Below, one piece after another: positions 26,474-34,247 of a stretch of DNA of 64,000 bases. Both the position numbers and the translations under genes were made by a program. Source of the DNA: an uncultured Sphingomonadaceae bacterium (GTDB taxonomy: Bacteria > Pseudomonadota > Alphaproteobacteria > Sphingomonadales > Sphingomonadaceae); NCBI GenBank assembly GCA_947258815.1, contig CAMYJW010000015.1, positions 161,397 through 225,396 on the forward strand. Reading direction: 5' to 3'. Position 1 is the first letter of the stretch. Every line of letters starts with the position of its first letter. The notes beneath the pieces were generated by a model. It made no database searches and was not told the origin of the DNA. It was given only the letters and a program-made list of their open reading frames with translations.

Positions 26474-26480
26474 GCCATCC

Positions 26481-27812
26481 TTACTCTTCGTCGCTGTCAT
26501 CCTTGCCGCCGGCAAGACGTAGTTCAATCTTCTCTTCGATCTTGTCGAGCGCGTTTCGGATGGATTCGATTTGCTTCTTCATCGCCGGGAGAGTGCTTTC
26601 TCCCGCCATCGGCACATCAACGCCTGCTATCTTCGAATGGGCTTGAGAAAGGGTCTTTAGAGCTGCTCGCTCAGACTTCTTGCCTTTGTCGCGCTCGATA
26701 GCCGACTCGCAAACATCGATTAGGGTGCGAACTGTATCTTCATTTTCCTCATAGTCTTTGAGGGCTTGGATGATCGCGGAATAGCTTGGCTCACCGTCAT
26801 CATCGATATCGATATCGAAATCATCCGCATCATCAGAATCTGAATCGTCGGAATTGCTTTCGATGTCCAACTCCTCTGACAGCGCCTCCAAGACCTGTGG
26901 TGCGAGCTTTCCGAAGGCCGCATTGAAGGAATAGAGCCGTCCCGGCAACTCGTCACGGTTATCGAACAGCGTCCAGGCAATGGCCCGACTGGCATTTTGA
27001 AGCTCAGGACTCTTTTTGGAAATCTGCTTGGGCAAATCCCGAAATATCTGCTCTCCGTCGGCACTGACTAATTCGTACTGGCCGGGCTTACCTACCCACT
27101 CGCTGAGATATAGATCCGCCTCATCAAGTGCTTGGAGGACATTCTCAATATCGGATTTGCTGCGACGAAGGCGATCCGCGACTTCCTTAGTCGTGCGGCC
27201 CTTGCTGACCTGGCGGCGAATGAGACGAGCATCGCCTATCCAATCATAGTCGAGCTTGGTCTGTGGACGTGCTTGGAGATCTGCTTCAATGTCATCGATC
27301 TCATCGGGTGTCGTATCGACGGGGAGAACGGCACATTTGATGTGGCTGAAGCGTTGATCGACTGAACCATCAGCCTTCCGATAAAGCTCGCGCATTGCGG
27401 CCAGCCGACGATTGCCATTGACGACGACGCCCGAACTGGAAATCAAGATCGGCTCGCGTTGTCCGTCCTTGCTTAGAACTTCAACAATTGGCGTGACGGA
27501 AGTCGTGCCGCGCTGCGCCAACGCCGCGAGAATGGCATGCTGAGCTTGCTGGACTGAGGACTTCTCTTGCCCTTTCGAGAAGAAATCAAGGTCGTGTCCG
27601 TGCTGAGCGATTTCGCTTTGCTGCGCGCTGAAAGTCCGACAGTTTTCCATCCGGTAGACGGGAACTTCGATGCTCACCGAGATCACCTTGGGCGTATATT
27701 TATCGCCGCGAAATTCGTAAATTGTCTCGCCTTCCTCGGTCGCGTTTTCCAATCGCTTCGCAATGAGCGTTTCGCGTTCTGACCTTGGCATCAATTCAAT
27801 TTCGTAGCTCAT
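26481..27812 (-). CDS. ParB/Srx-like domain protein
   Basis: A 443-residue protein. The ParB-type box is seen as SSSGVVVNGNRRLAAMREL (about residues 125-143). A helix-turn-helix-like segment follows, KGRTTKEVADRLRRSKSDIE. A very acidic linker (about residues 330-352, mostly D, S and E) separates this from a helical C-terminal part. ParB-type domains bind CTP or act as nucleases, and they occur in several DNA-modification systems. Here it lies between a BglII-type endonuclease (14 bp upstream) and the helicase, so it may load or position the complex on DNA; that is inference. Confidence 0.7.
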   Translation of the reverse strand: MSYEIELMPRSERETLIAKRLENATEEGETIYEFRGDKYTPKVISVSIEVPVYRMENCRTFSAQQSEIAQHGHDLDFFSKGQEKSSVQQAQHAILAALAQRGTTSVTPIVEVLSKDGQREPILISSSGVVVNGNRRLAAMRELYRKADGSVDQRFSHIKCAVLPVDTTPDEIDDIEADLQARPQTKLDYDWIGDARLIRRQVSKGRTTKEVADRLRRSKSDIENVLQALDEADLYLSEWVGKPGQYELVSADGEQIFRDLPKQISKKSPELQNASRAIAWTLFDNRDELPGRLYSFNAAFGKLAPQVLEALSEELDIESNSDDSDSDDADDFDIDIDDDGEPSYSAIIQALKDYEENEDTVRTLIDVCESAIERDKGKKSERAALKTLSQAHSKIAGVDVPMAGESTLPAMKKQIESIRNALDKIEEKIELRLAGGKDDSDEE

Positions 27813-27826
27813 GAAAGCCGCCCCCC

Positions 27827-28291
27827 TTACTCGAACGCCACGACGAGCATCGGGACTGTGATTACGCGGTCGAAAAGCTGAAGCTCTCGAATGACCCGCT
27901 CAGCGTATGCGATGTTATCGCCGATAGCTTTGGCGGCATCGTGCGTTGGGAGAGCCAACGCAGCGATTTCGATCCGTCCCGCCTGAAAAAGATACTGCAA
28001 CTTCAGCAGATCGTATGGCGCACGGCTCATGTTGCCGGTTTGTAGTTGAAACGCGATATCGTCTTTTCCTGCAAAGACGTTCAGGCCCAGCTCCTGATCC
28101 AAATTGATGCGCAGTGCCCAACCCTCATTCAACAGCTCAGTTTCGACATGCTGACGAATGGCTGCCGTGCATCGTGGTTCGATCTTAACTGCGGGGGCCT
28201 CGAATATGTCGGTTAGCCACTCTTTCAGATCACGCCGTTCCCACTCGGCACCAGCGCTGTGATGGTCGTCGTAAGTGAATGCCAGCTTCAT
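27827..28291 (-). CDS. BglII/BstYI-family type II restriction endonuclease
   Basis: A 154-residue protein matching the BglII/BstYI endonuclease family: GLNVFAGKDDIAFQLQTGN, then APYDLLKLQYLF, then ALALPTHDAAKAIGDNIAYA and LQLFDRVITVPMLVVAFE. The D-D-x-Q-T-G core is the region of the BglII-type active site. Known members cut RGATCY or AGATCT; specificity cannot be read here. It is shorter than BglII itself (223 aa). Its ATG shares one base with the methyltransferase stop (TAATG), so the two are coupled. Confidence 0.75.
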   Translation of the reverse strand: MKLAFTYDDHHSAGAEWERRDLKEWLTDIFEAPAVKIEPRCTAAIRQHVETELLNEGWALRINLDQELGLNVFAGKDDIAFQLQTGNMSRAPYDLLKLQYLFQAGRIEIAALALPTHDAAKAIGDNIAYAERVIRELQLFDRVITVPMLVVAFE

Positions 28292-29187
28292 TAATTGTCC
28301 TTCGCATTAGGGTCGTACACTGGCTTGTTCATCGGTCGAGTGCGCAAGGTTCCAGCCCGCAGCGCGTGGATACGATCCCACGCGATATCAATATATGTCT
28401 GATCGAGATCGCATCCGAAAGCATAACGATCATGTTTGAGGGCAGCGATAGCAGACGAACCAACACCGAGGTATGGATCGAGAACTGAATCGCCTTCATC
28501 CGTGAGTGCTAGGACAAGCCGCTCGATTAGACCGACAGGAAACTGGCAGGGATGTTCGGTTTTCTCAACATGGTTGGACTTGACGTTCGGGATATCCCAA
28601 ACGTCTGACGGGTTCTTACCGAGGGGATTGCTCGATAACTGTCCCTTGTTAGGGCCTTTGAAATGCTTCTTGTTCGGATACTTCGAGGGAATGCGAACAT
28701 CGTCTAAGTTAAATTTGTAATCATCGGATTTTGTGAACCACAAGATCGTTTCATGGCGTCCTGAGAAGCGCTTTTGACAGTGAAGGCCGTGCCCAAACGT
28801 CCAGACGATACGGTTCCGAAGTTGCAGGCCGTGGTTGCGGAAAAGCGGATATAGGAGAATGTCGAGTGGAAAGACTTCGCCGCTGTCGACATGGTTTCCG
28901 ACTTGCCAGCAAATTGATCCAGTGGGGGTAAGGACGCGAACAGCCTCTGCGATACAAGCGGCCTGCTCTTCAATGTAGGCATCCTGCGACCGGCGAACTT
29001 CATACTCTTTCCCGATATTGTATGGCGGCGAAGTCACGACGAGATCCATGGACTCGTCGTCAAGCTTGCGCATAAATTTGAGGTTGTCCTGGCAAGCGAT
29101 GTTGACCTCTGCATCGGCCTGCAGACGCGTGACCGTAGCCTCACGCTTCACTTGAGCTGGTTTCGCATTCGTTTTTCCGGCCCCCAT
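28291..29187 (-). CDS. Site-specific DNA methyltransferase, beta class
   Basis: A 298-residue amino-methyltransferase. The catalytic motif IV TSPPYNIGKEYE (about residue 54) precedes the AdoMet-binding motif I, VLDPYLGVGSSAIAA, giving the beta-class order. TSPPY is typical of N4-cytosine enzymes, although some N6-adenine enzymes share it. It is the first gene of the five-gene operon and should protect host DNA from the adjacent BglII-type nuclease. The start follows an AT-rich leader; the long intergenic region upstream contains a stem-loop cluster. Confidence 0.88.
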   Translation of the reverse strand: MGAGKTNAKPAQVKREATVTRLQADAEVNIACQDNLKFMRKLDDESMDLVVTSPPYNIGKEYEVRRSQDAYIEEQAACIAEAVRVLTPTGSICWQVGNHVDSGEVFPLDILLYPLFRNHGLQLRNRIVWTFGHGLHCQKRFSGRHETILWFTKSDDYKFNLDDVRIPSKYPNKKHFKGPNKGQLSSNPLGKNPSDVWDIPNVKSNHVEKTEHPCQFPVGLIERLVLALTDEGDSVLDPYLGVGSSAIAALKHDRYAFGCDLDQTYIDIAWDRIHALRAGTLRTRPMNKPVYDPNAKDN

Positions 29188-29410
29188 TTGATTTTCCCTA
29201 TGGTTTGTTCTCGTAACGTTCCCATTCTATCATGCCTGTTTCCAAACGCAAAAGGAAGAGAAAACAGGATTTTTCTTGGGAAAATTCACTGACTTACAGG
29301 AACGCGTAGCGGTCCAACGTATTGAGAACCCTCACTTTGAACAGCCGGACCGTACTGGCGGATGCAAACACGCCCGATGTTTGCGAGTGATTGATCGGCG
29401 ATACGATCTA

Positions 29411-29516
29411 TGGAGCGCCAGCTCCATCCGGCGAGAGGGATGAAACGGGAGAGCGCAGCGTCTCCCTTTCCGAAGGTGCAAAGCACCGGAGCGCAAGCGC
29501 GCTGTCGGCAGACAGC
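29411..29516. promoter_or_regulatory. Cluster of four perfect stem-loops in non-coding DNA
   Basis: The 462 bp between the methyltransferase start and the tyrosine recombinase end hold no credible gene. Inside lie TGGAGC/GCTCCA (29411-29426), GGGAGA/TCTCCC (29447-29466), GGTGC/GCACC (29475-29487) and GCTGTC/GACAGC (29501-29516). Four perfect hairpins in 106 bp suggest a structured RNA, a single-strand promoter or a replication/transfer site. A 100-residue minus-strand frame through them looks like chance. Confidence 0.45.
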
Positions 29517-29649
29517 GCACATCTTGCGTAAGCCGAAGAATTCAATGCCACGCAAAGTGAACCCGAAACGCGTCGATCCGTGAACCAAGAATGACGTTTG
29601 CCTACGTCAACGCGAACCTATCAGCGCAAACCCGTACAACCGGTCACAG

Positions 29650-30216
29650 TCACCACATCCGTTCGGCAAAATCCCGTTCTTCCTGGCCCACTGCATCAAG
29701 GTAGATTGCCGAAGTCGTCGGGGAAGCATGGCCAAGCCACTTCTGAATGAGATTGCCGGGAATCGAACTGCTGGCGGCTCGCATGCCGAAGCCGTGGCGA
29801 AGCCCTTTGCATGTTGCCATCGGCCCACGAATGTTCGCATTCGCCATGACCTGCTTCACATTTCGCCACGCGGTTGATCGGTGCATGGGGAATAGCCGAT
29901 CATCGCCCAGATCGGCCAGCGTCAGCAACTGCGATACTAGGCGCTTGGGAATCGGCACGATGCGAAACCGCAGCTTGCGACGCTTGAGCGTCCGAATAAC
30001 CAACGCATTGCGTTCTGCGTCAACTTGATCGCGTGTCAGCGCGAGCGCCTCTGAAACCCGGCAACCTGAGAAGGCGAGCACATGACACAGAGCGCGAACC
30101 TCTGGCGTCATGTCATCGGCAGCGGATAAGAAACGCTTTCGTTCCAAAGTGTTCAGATATTTTCGTCGGCCAGCCTCGTCGAAAGGCTGCCATTCGCCGA
30201 CATGCATATACGACAT
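29650..30216 (-). CDS. Small tyrosine recombinase/integrase
   Basis: A 188-residue catalytic-domain-only recombinase. It has box I arginine in FSGCRVSEALALTRDQ, box II CKGLRHGFGMRA and the end LGHASPTTSAIYLDA with the nucleophile tyrosine. The first residue of the usual HxLRH is Lys here. The core-binding N-terminal domain is nearly absent. It is internal to the element, away from both att sites, so it is not the integrase of this insertion. A 25 nt palindromic site lies 20 bp upstream of its start, with a matching site at 31965. Confidence 0.8.
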   Translation of the reverse strand: MSYMHVGEWQPFDEAGRRKYLNTLERKRFLSAADDMTPEVRALCHVLAFSGCRVSEALALTRDQVDAERNALVIRTLKRRKLRFRIVPIPKRLVSQLLTLADLGDDRLFPMHRSTAWRNVKQVMANANIRGPMATCKGLRHGFGMRAASSSIPGNLIQKWLGHASPTTSAIYLDAVGQEERDFAERMW

Positions 30217-30235
30217 GCGTCATCATCTCCGATTC

Positions 30236-30260
30236 GCAACAAAATCGGCAATAGTGTTGC
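30236..30260 (-). repeat. 25 nt palindromic site, copy B
   Basis: On the minus strand it reads GCAACACT-A-TTGCCGA-TTT-TGTTGC. It matches copy A at 31965-31989 at 21 of 25 positions in inverted orientation. It lies 20 bp upstream of the tyrosine recombinase ATG. It could be the recombinase's crossover site or an operator. Confidence 0.6.
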
Positions 30261-30497
30261 AAAGATTTTTTTGAGGATCGAAATGGCCACAGATGGGTCG
30301 GCTCGGGACTGCCGGCCCCCGGATTGCAGGGCGGTAGCGCTGCCCCTTGACTAACAACTTACTTGTAGAATCCCATACGCAGCGGGTCAGCACGATTTAC
30401 GCACAGTCCGAGAAGCAGGATTGCTCTTCCCGCTGCACTTTTGACTGGGGCACTCAAAGTGATAAGTAACTAAGCTTCATTGGAAACCGGGGGGCAA

Positions 30498-31700
30498 ATG
30501 AAAAACCGTAAAATGAATCTGGCGACAGTCCTCGTCATCATTGGAGTCTTGGCTTCTGCGCCGGTCTCGGCAGAAGACGATGAAGAAGATCCTCGAGTCA
30601 AGGAACTGACGAAAAGAGTTGAGTTACTTGAGAAGCAAGCCGAACTCGCGACCCAACAGAAGGAATTGGTTGATGCGGAGGCAGCATTGATTGCAGCCAG
30701 AATAGATGCGCTCGGCCTGCCGGAATTTGAGAACACGACGGAGCTTAAGGGGGCCAACGCGGGTCAATTTGAAGCGACACTTCTCGCCTCAGATTCGATA
30801 GCCGAAGCAGGCGAGACCATCGCCAAAAAGCTTGAAGAGAAAGCTGCTGGCAAGCCAATCATACTGTTGGCTGGAGATGAAGAAGTAGCTTGGAAGGCTT
30901 CCCAATTTATTAGAAGTCAAATTGATTACCGGCGGCGGAGATTAAGGGAACTTACTGATAGGATTGGCACCCAACCATCCGTTCTCATGAGTGTTGACCC
31001 AATTCTTTTTTCGGCAGCAATAACTACTGCGGCAAAATTGTTCGGTCAGACCACTACGGTTTCAGCGGTCGCGGTATCTGCAGACGATAACCTCCTGGCC
31101 CGCAGCGTGACATTACATTTGAGTGCAGCGCGGCATCCGGATGCTTTGGTTTACGTGGCGCCTGAGAACTCTCTTCTGAGTGAGTTTGGCAACTTACAGT
31201 ATTACGTAAGAGCTGCTAATCAACGAGCAAAGGACCTCGGTTCAACTGATGCGGCCAAAAATGAGCCCCTCAAGTCCCAATTGTCATCATTCAAAGAGGA
31301 AATCGAGGACGCCGAAAAATTTGCCGACAGCCTTGTGGCGCCAGATAGTAAAGGCAACATTCCTCTGTATGAAGCCGCACGCTATGCTGGCGTGCTGGCG
31401 GGTGATGCTGTTATCGCTCGCGTCTATTCCGAATACTCCGGAGGAAGCAGTGTAACGAAAGGCAATATTGGGACGTTCTTCGGCGCTGACCCCGTGAAGA
31501 TAAGTGGAGGATTGGTCGCAAGCTATTCGCTGTCTGAACCGAAGACAGGGGCGATCCTGACTTCCGGGATTGTCACATGTAGGACTGCTTTCACGTCACT
31601 CAGAAGGGTGCAAGACGATAGTTGGCGCGAAGGAAGACATAGCCTTTGCAGCCCACCACCGACCAATATTGACACCGAGTCAAAGACAACCAGCGATTAG
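30498..31700 (+). CDS. Secreted coiled-coil protein of unknown function
   Basis: A 400-residue protein. A signal peptide (MNLATVLVIIGVLASAPVSA) is followed by an acidic start and a coiled coil (KELTKRVELLEKQAELATQQ). A mixed alpha/beta body follows without recognised motifs. It would be periplasmic or secreted. The last ~35 residues are basic and polar, unlike the rest, so the natural end may have been altered by a frameshift. ATG 30498 is preferred to 30480 because a G-rich site precedes it. The gene is AT-richer than the host genes and lies between the two 25 nt palindromic sites. Confidence 0.6.
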   Translation: MKNRKMNLATVLVIIGVLASAPVSAEDDEEDPRVKELTKRVELLEKQAELATQQKELVDAEAALIAARIDALGLPEFENTTELKGANAGQFEATLLASDSIAEAGETIAKKLEEKAAGKPIILLAGDEEVAWKASQFIRSQIDYRRRRLRELTDRIGTQPSVLMSVDPILFSAAITTAAKLFGQTTTVSAVAVSADDNLLARSVTLHLSAARHPDALVYVAPENSLLSEFGNLQYYVRAANQRAKDLGSTDAAKNEPLKSQLSSFKEEIEDAEKFADSLVAPDSKGNIPLYEAARYAGVLAGDAVIARVYSEYSGGSSVTKGNIGTFFGADPVKISGGLVASYSLSEPKTGAILTSGIVTCRTAFTSLRRVQDDSWREGRHSLCSPPPTNIDTESKTTSD

Positions 31701-31964
31701 GTGCTTACATCGAAAAGCTGGCGGATCGACCACTAGAAGAAGCGAACGGCCTAGGCTATATGCGATATTAAGCTGTTGAGGCCAAGATTGGCACTCTGAC
31801 GATGCATTTGAATTGATGTTCGCTGGCAAGTTCTCGATCAATTTAGGCGCAAGCCGTATCTATTTTCCGGGGGGCCGCAGGAGAGGCTAGATGACTAGAC
31901 TGAAGCGTGTGAGCCGGATGCAGCTGACAAATTCATAAGTTATTGAAACTAAATATTTCTAAGT

Positions 31965-31989
31965 GCAACACTTTTGCCGAAAGTGTTGC
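31965..31989 (+). repeat. 25 nt palindromic site, copy A
   Basis: It reads GCAACACT-T-TTGCCGA-AAG-TGTTGC, with 10 bp self-complementary arms (GCAACACTTT/AAAGTGTTGC) and a 5 nt centre. It lies 43 bp upstream of the gene at 32032, in the same relative orientation as copy B to the recombinase gene. The ~260 bp between the previous gene and this site hold nothing else I can identify. Confidence 0.6.
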
Positions 31990-32000
31990 GCGACGGTAGA

Positions 32001-32025
32001 TTCTCCATGAACCGCTCATGGAGAA
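32001..32025 (+). promoter_or_regulatory. Hairpin that can sequester a ribosome-binding site
   Basis: A perfect 10 bp inverted repeat (TTCTCCATGA / TCATGGAGAA) with a 5 nt loop. The right arm contains the GGAG that serves the ATG at 32032. Folding of the mRNA would hide the ribosome site, suggesting translational control. Confidence 0.55.
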
Positions 32026-32031
32026 ATCGGC

Positions 32032-32502
32032 ATGGCCTTGCGTCTTTCCAAGCACTTCCGCGTGGCGCTCGCAGCGCTGGCTCTGGGGGGTATGGCCATG
32101 CCCGCAACGGGGCAAACACGGGCAGACCATTTCGTCGTTAAGGATATGCGCGGTGCCGAGAAAAGTGCAGTCATCTTCATGGCAGCGAGAGGCGTTGAAG
32201 ACTTGCCGGTGATTGTCCTGTTCGGGGCGAACCGCGAAGTGTTGGCCAAGGTTAGAGCCGCCGCGTTGAAATCTGAGCGGGCCGGGTATGGAGTCAGGGC
32301 GATTCTGGTCGGGCCAACCACTGAGGCTCCTTCGCTTGGGATTTATGCCAACACGAAGGGGCTTGGCCCGTCAAACTCTCATCTTGGCGTCCTGGAGGAT
32401 GCGTGGAAAGTTACGGAACCGATCAATCCGCACTCGATCAGACAAGATGTTTTGGTTCGACTCATTGCGGAGGTTCATCGGGAATACTACGCGGCTCAAT
32501 GA
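32032..32502 (+). CDS. Small exported protein of unknown function
   Basis: A 156-residue protein with a signal peptide ending MAMPATGQT. A compact domain follows with KSAVIFMAARGVEDLPVIVL and YGVRAILVGPTTEAPSLG. No family is recognised, although the strand-helix order is loosely thioredoxin/DUF4174-like without cysteines. The start is set by GGAG in the hairpin at 32001-32025. It may be periplasmic and connected with transfer functions, given its neighbours; this is not shown. Confidence 0.55.
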   Translation: MALRLSKHFRVALAALALGGMAMPATGQTRADHFVVKDMRGAEKSAVIFMAARGVEDLPVIVLFGANREVLAKVRAAALKSERAGYGVRAILVGPTTEAPSLGIYANTKGLGPSNSHLGVLEDAWKVTEPINPHSIRQDVLVRLIAEVHREYYAAQ

Positions 32503-32512
32503 AGCTGGGTTG

Positions 32513-33385
32513 TCATAGGCCAGCGGCGGGAGGCGGATCGCCCCAATCGAGGTCGTCGCTCTTGGCATAGAACTCGTCCGTGGCTTTCGGTTCTGCGTCG
32601 TCACTTTCTGGCGTTTCGTCCAAATCCTGCTTTGCGAGAAGGGATTGGGCGTGTCGTTCTGCCACAATGCGGGTTTCTTCCGTGTCGGCTGCATCAAGGT
32701 TGGCGAGAGCCTGATTTACATCGCCCTTTTCCCGCACGGCATCACCACGGCGTTTTAGCAACTCGCCTGCTTCACCATCCAGCGCGGAATCCTCGCGGGA
32801 GAGATCGCCGCGATCTTTCCTCACGCGGTATGCGAAGTCGTCGCGCTTGGCATCGTCGGTGTCGTAACCAGCACGGCGAAGCAAGGCGGCATGGGCCGGA
32901 TTGTTCGGATCAAGCTGGCCGCTGGCCAGCAGGGTGTTGATGTCGTCGATGGCATCGAGCTTATCGGCAATCTTGCCACGCCGTAGCGTAATCTCACCAA
33001 GGCGTTTGTCGATGCGGGCGATCTCGGCATCGAGTTCGGCCAGGCGGCGTGTAAGTGCGGCTTCGATTTCATTTTGCACGAACTGGTCACCGCTGCGCTT
33101 CGCCTGCCGCTCGCGTTCATCGCGTTGCTGTTGGGCGATCTGTGCGCCGGTCAGCATGAAGCCGGTCGCAGCCTCAGGATTGTTCGCGAACATCTGTCCA
33201 GCCAACTCGCGCTTCCGGTCGTCGGTCAGGAAATCCGCACCCCCGCTAGCGGGGGCAGCAGATACATGCGTATCTGCTGCATCACAAAAGGAACTGCTGA
33301 GCAAACGCGCATGATCCGCGCCGGGCCGAAGCTGTTCCGGCACCGCCGATTTGATCGTCTCAATGTCTGCTTGCGAAAGGGCCAT
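32513..33385 (-). CDS. Coiled-coil hypothetical protein of the mobility region
   Basis: A 290-residue hydrophilic protein. The middle is strongly helical (LAELDAEIARIDKRLGEITL and later LDGEAGELLKRRGDAVREKG), and the C-terminus is acidic and proline-rich. There is no signal or membrane segment. The start at 33385 (MALSQADIE) is preferred to 33397. No family is recognised. Such proteins are common in the transfer regions of sphingomonad plasmids and islands, and a structural or regulatory role in transfer is possible. Confidence 0.55.
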   Translation of the reverse strand: MALSQADIETIKSAVPEQLRPGADHARLLSSSFCDAADTHVSAAPASGGADFLTDDRKRELAGQMFANNPEAATGFMLTGAQIAQQQRDERERQAKRSGDQFVQNEIEAALTRRLAELDAEIARIDKRLGEITLRRGKIADKLDAIDDINTLLASGQLDPNNPAHAALLRRAGYDTDDAKRDDFAYRVRKDRGDLSREDSALDGEAGELLKRRGDAVREKGDVNQALANLDAADTEETRIVAERHAQSLLAKQDLDETPESDDAEPKATDEFYAKSDDLDWGDPPPAAGL

Positions 33386-33475
33386 TCGGGTCCACACACT
33401 CCCTATATTCTTTTATTTTCAATATTATATGTGCCGATTCCTAAGATATGGTTAACAAATCCCTAATTCCGGGAA

Positions 33476-34072
33476 TCACAGGGGATGCCGCAACAAAAGC
33501 GCCCAGAGATAGCGGAAGAAATTTCCTTCCGGGTCCATGTGCCGCTCGTTGACGATAAGCTCGCTGTCCTCCTTGAAGTCCAGCGGATCGAACTGGCCCG
33601 ACACGCGGCGTGGTCCTTCGCCCTGCTTCACGTTTTGCACTTCGATGACGACATGCCGACCGGACTTCTTACCGGCGGCATGCAAGCGGCGGGCCTTGGC
33701 AATGTCCTCGTCTTTTGATGCCGAGAGTTTCTGAAAGCCCTTGGGCTGCTGTTCGCACAGGACACGATGGATGAACTCGATCTCGTAGAGTTCATCGTAT
33801 TTGGTGGGAACGCCGCGATGCTTCCTGCCAAAGATCGCTTTAGCGGGTGCGTGGTTGGGATCGGTCTTGTTGAAACGAAACAGGCCATGATCGCGCATAC
33901 GCTCGCGGATGCGCATGAAGATCGCATTGATGCTTTGCGGTGAGATGCGCGTGGTCTTGGCGGTGTCCTTGACGGTCATATTCTTGGCGAAGCATTCGAC
34001 GACGCGCCGCAGTTTGTATTCGGAAATTTTTGATCCGCGATAGCGGCGGTTTTTCGGTTTGGTATCAGCCAT
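33476..34072 (-). CDS. Helix-turn-helix protein of the mobility region
   Basis: A 198-residue basic protein. Residues ~15-60 form a likely HTH: ISEYKLRRVVECFAKNMTVK, DTAKTTRISPQSINAIFMRI. This resembles the DNA-recognition part of IS1595-type transposases, but no catalytic domain follows. The C-terminal half is unassigned. It is divergent from the coupling-protein operon that starts near 34248 and could regulate it through the intervening ~170 bp. Confidence 0.6.
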   Translation of the reverse strand: MADTKPKNRRYRGSKISEYKLRRVVECFAKNMTVKDTAKTTRISPQSINAIFMRIRERMRDHGLFRFNKTDPNHAPAKAIFGRKHRGVPTKYDELYEIEFIHRVLCEQQPKGFQKLSASKDEDIAKARRLHAAGKKSGRHVVIEVQNVKQGEGPRRVSGQFDPLDFKEDSELIVNERHMDPEGNFFRYLWALLLRHPL

Positions 34073-34247
34073 ATAGACCCCGAAAAAATTTCCTCTTCTT
34101 AGCGCTCTGCTTGCTTTGATCGGTGGCCATTCTCACGCTGCTCGCCTTCAATCGCCGCATTCCTTCCGCGCCGACTCGCAAGGATTGGCAGGTGAGGACG
34201 CAATCATCCGTAGCGGCAAAAGCTACGACGCAAAAATTGAGGTGACC

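Noticed and set aside
23733..29187. DISARM, BREX, Dpd or Dnd system
   Set aside because: The operon lacks the defining components: DrmA/DrmB, PglZ/BrxC, DpdA, and DndCDE respectively.
29286..29588. 100-residue minus-strand frame over the four-hairpin cluster
   Set aside because: No ribosome site or family pattern; the hairpins explain the sequence better.
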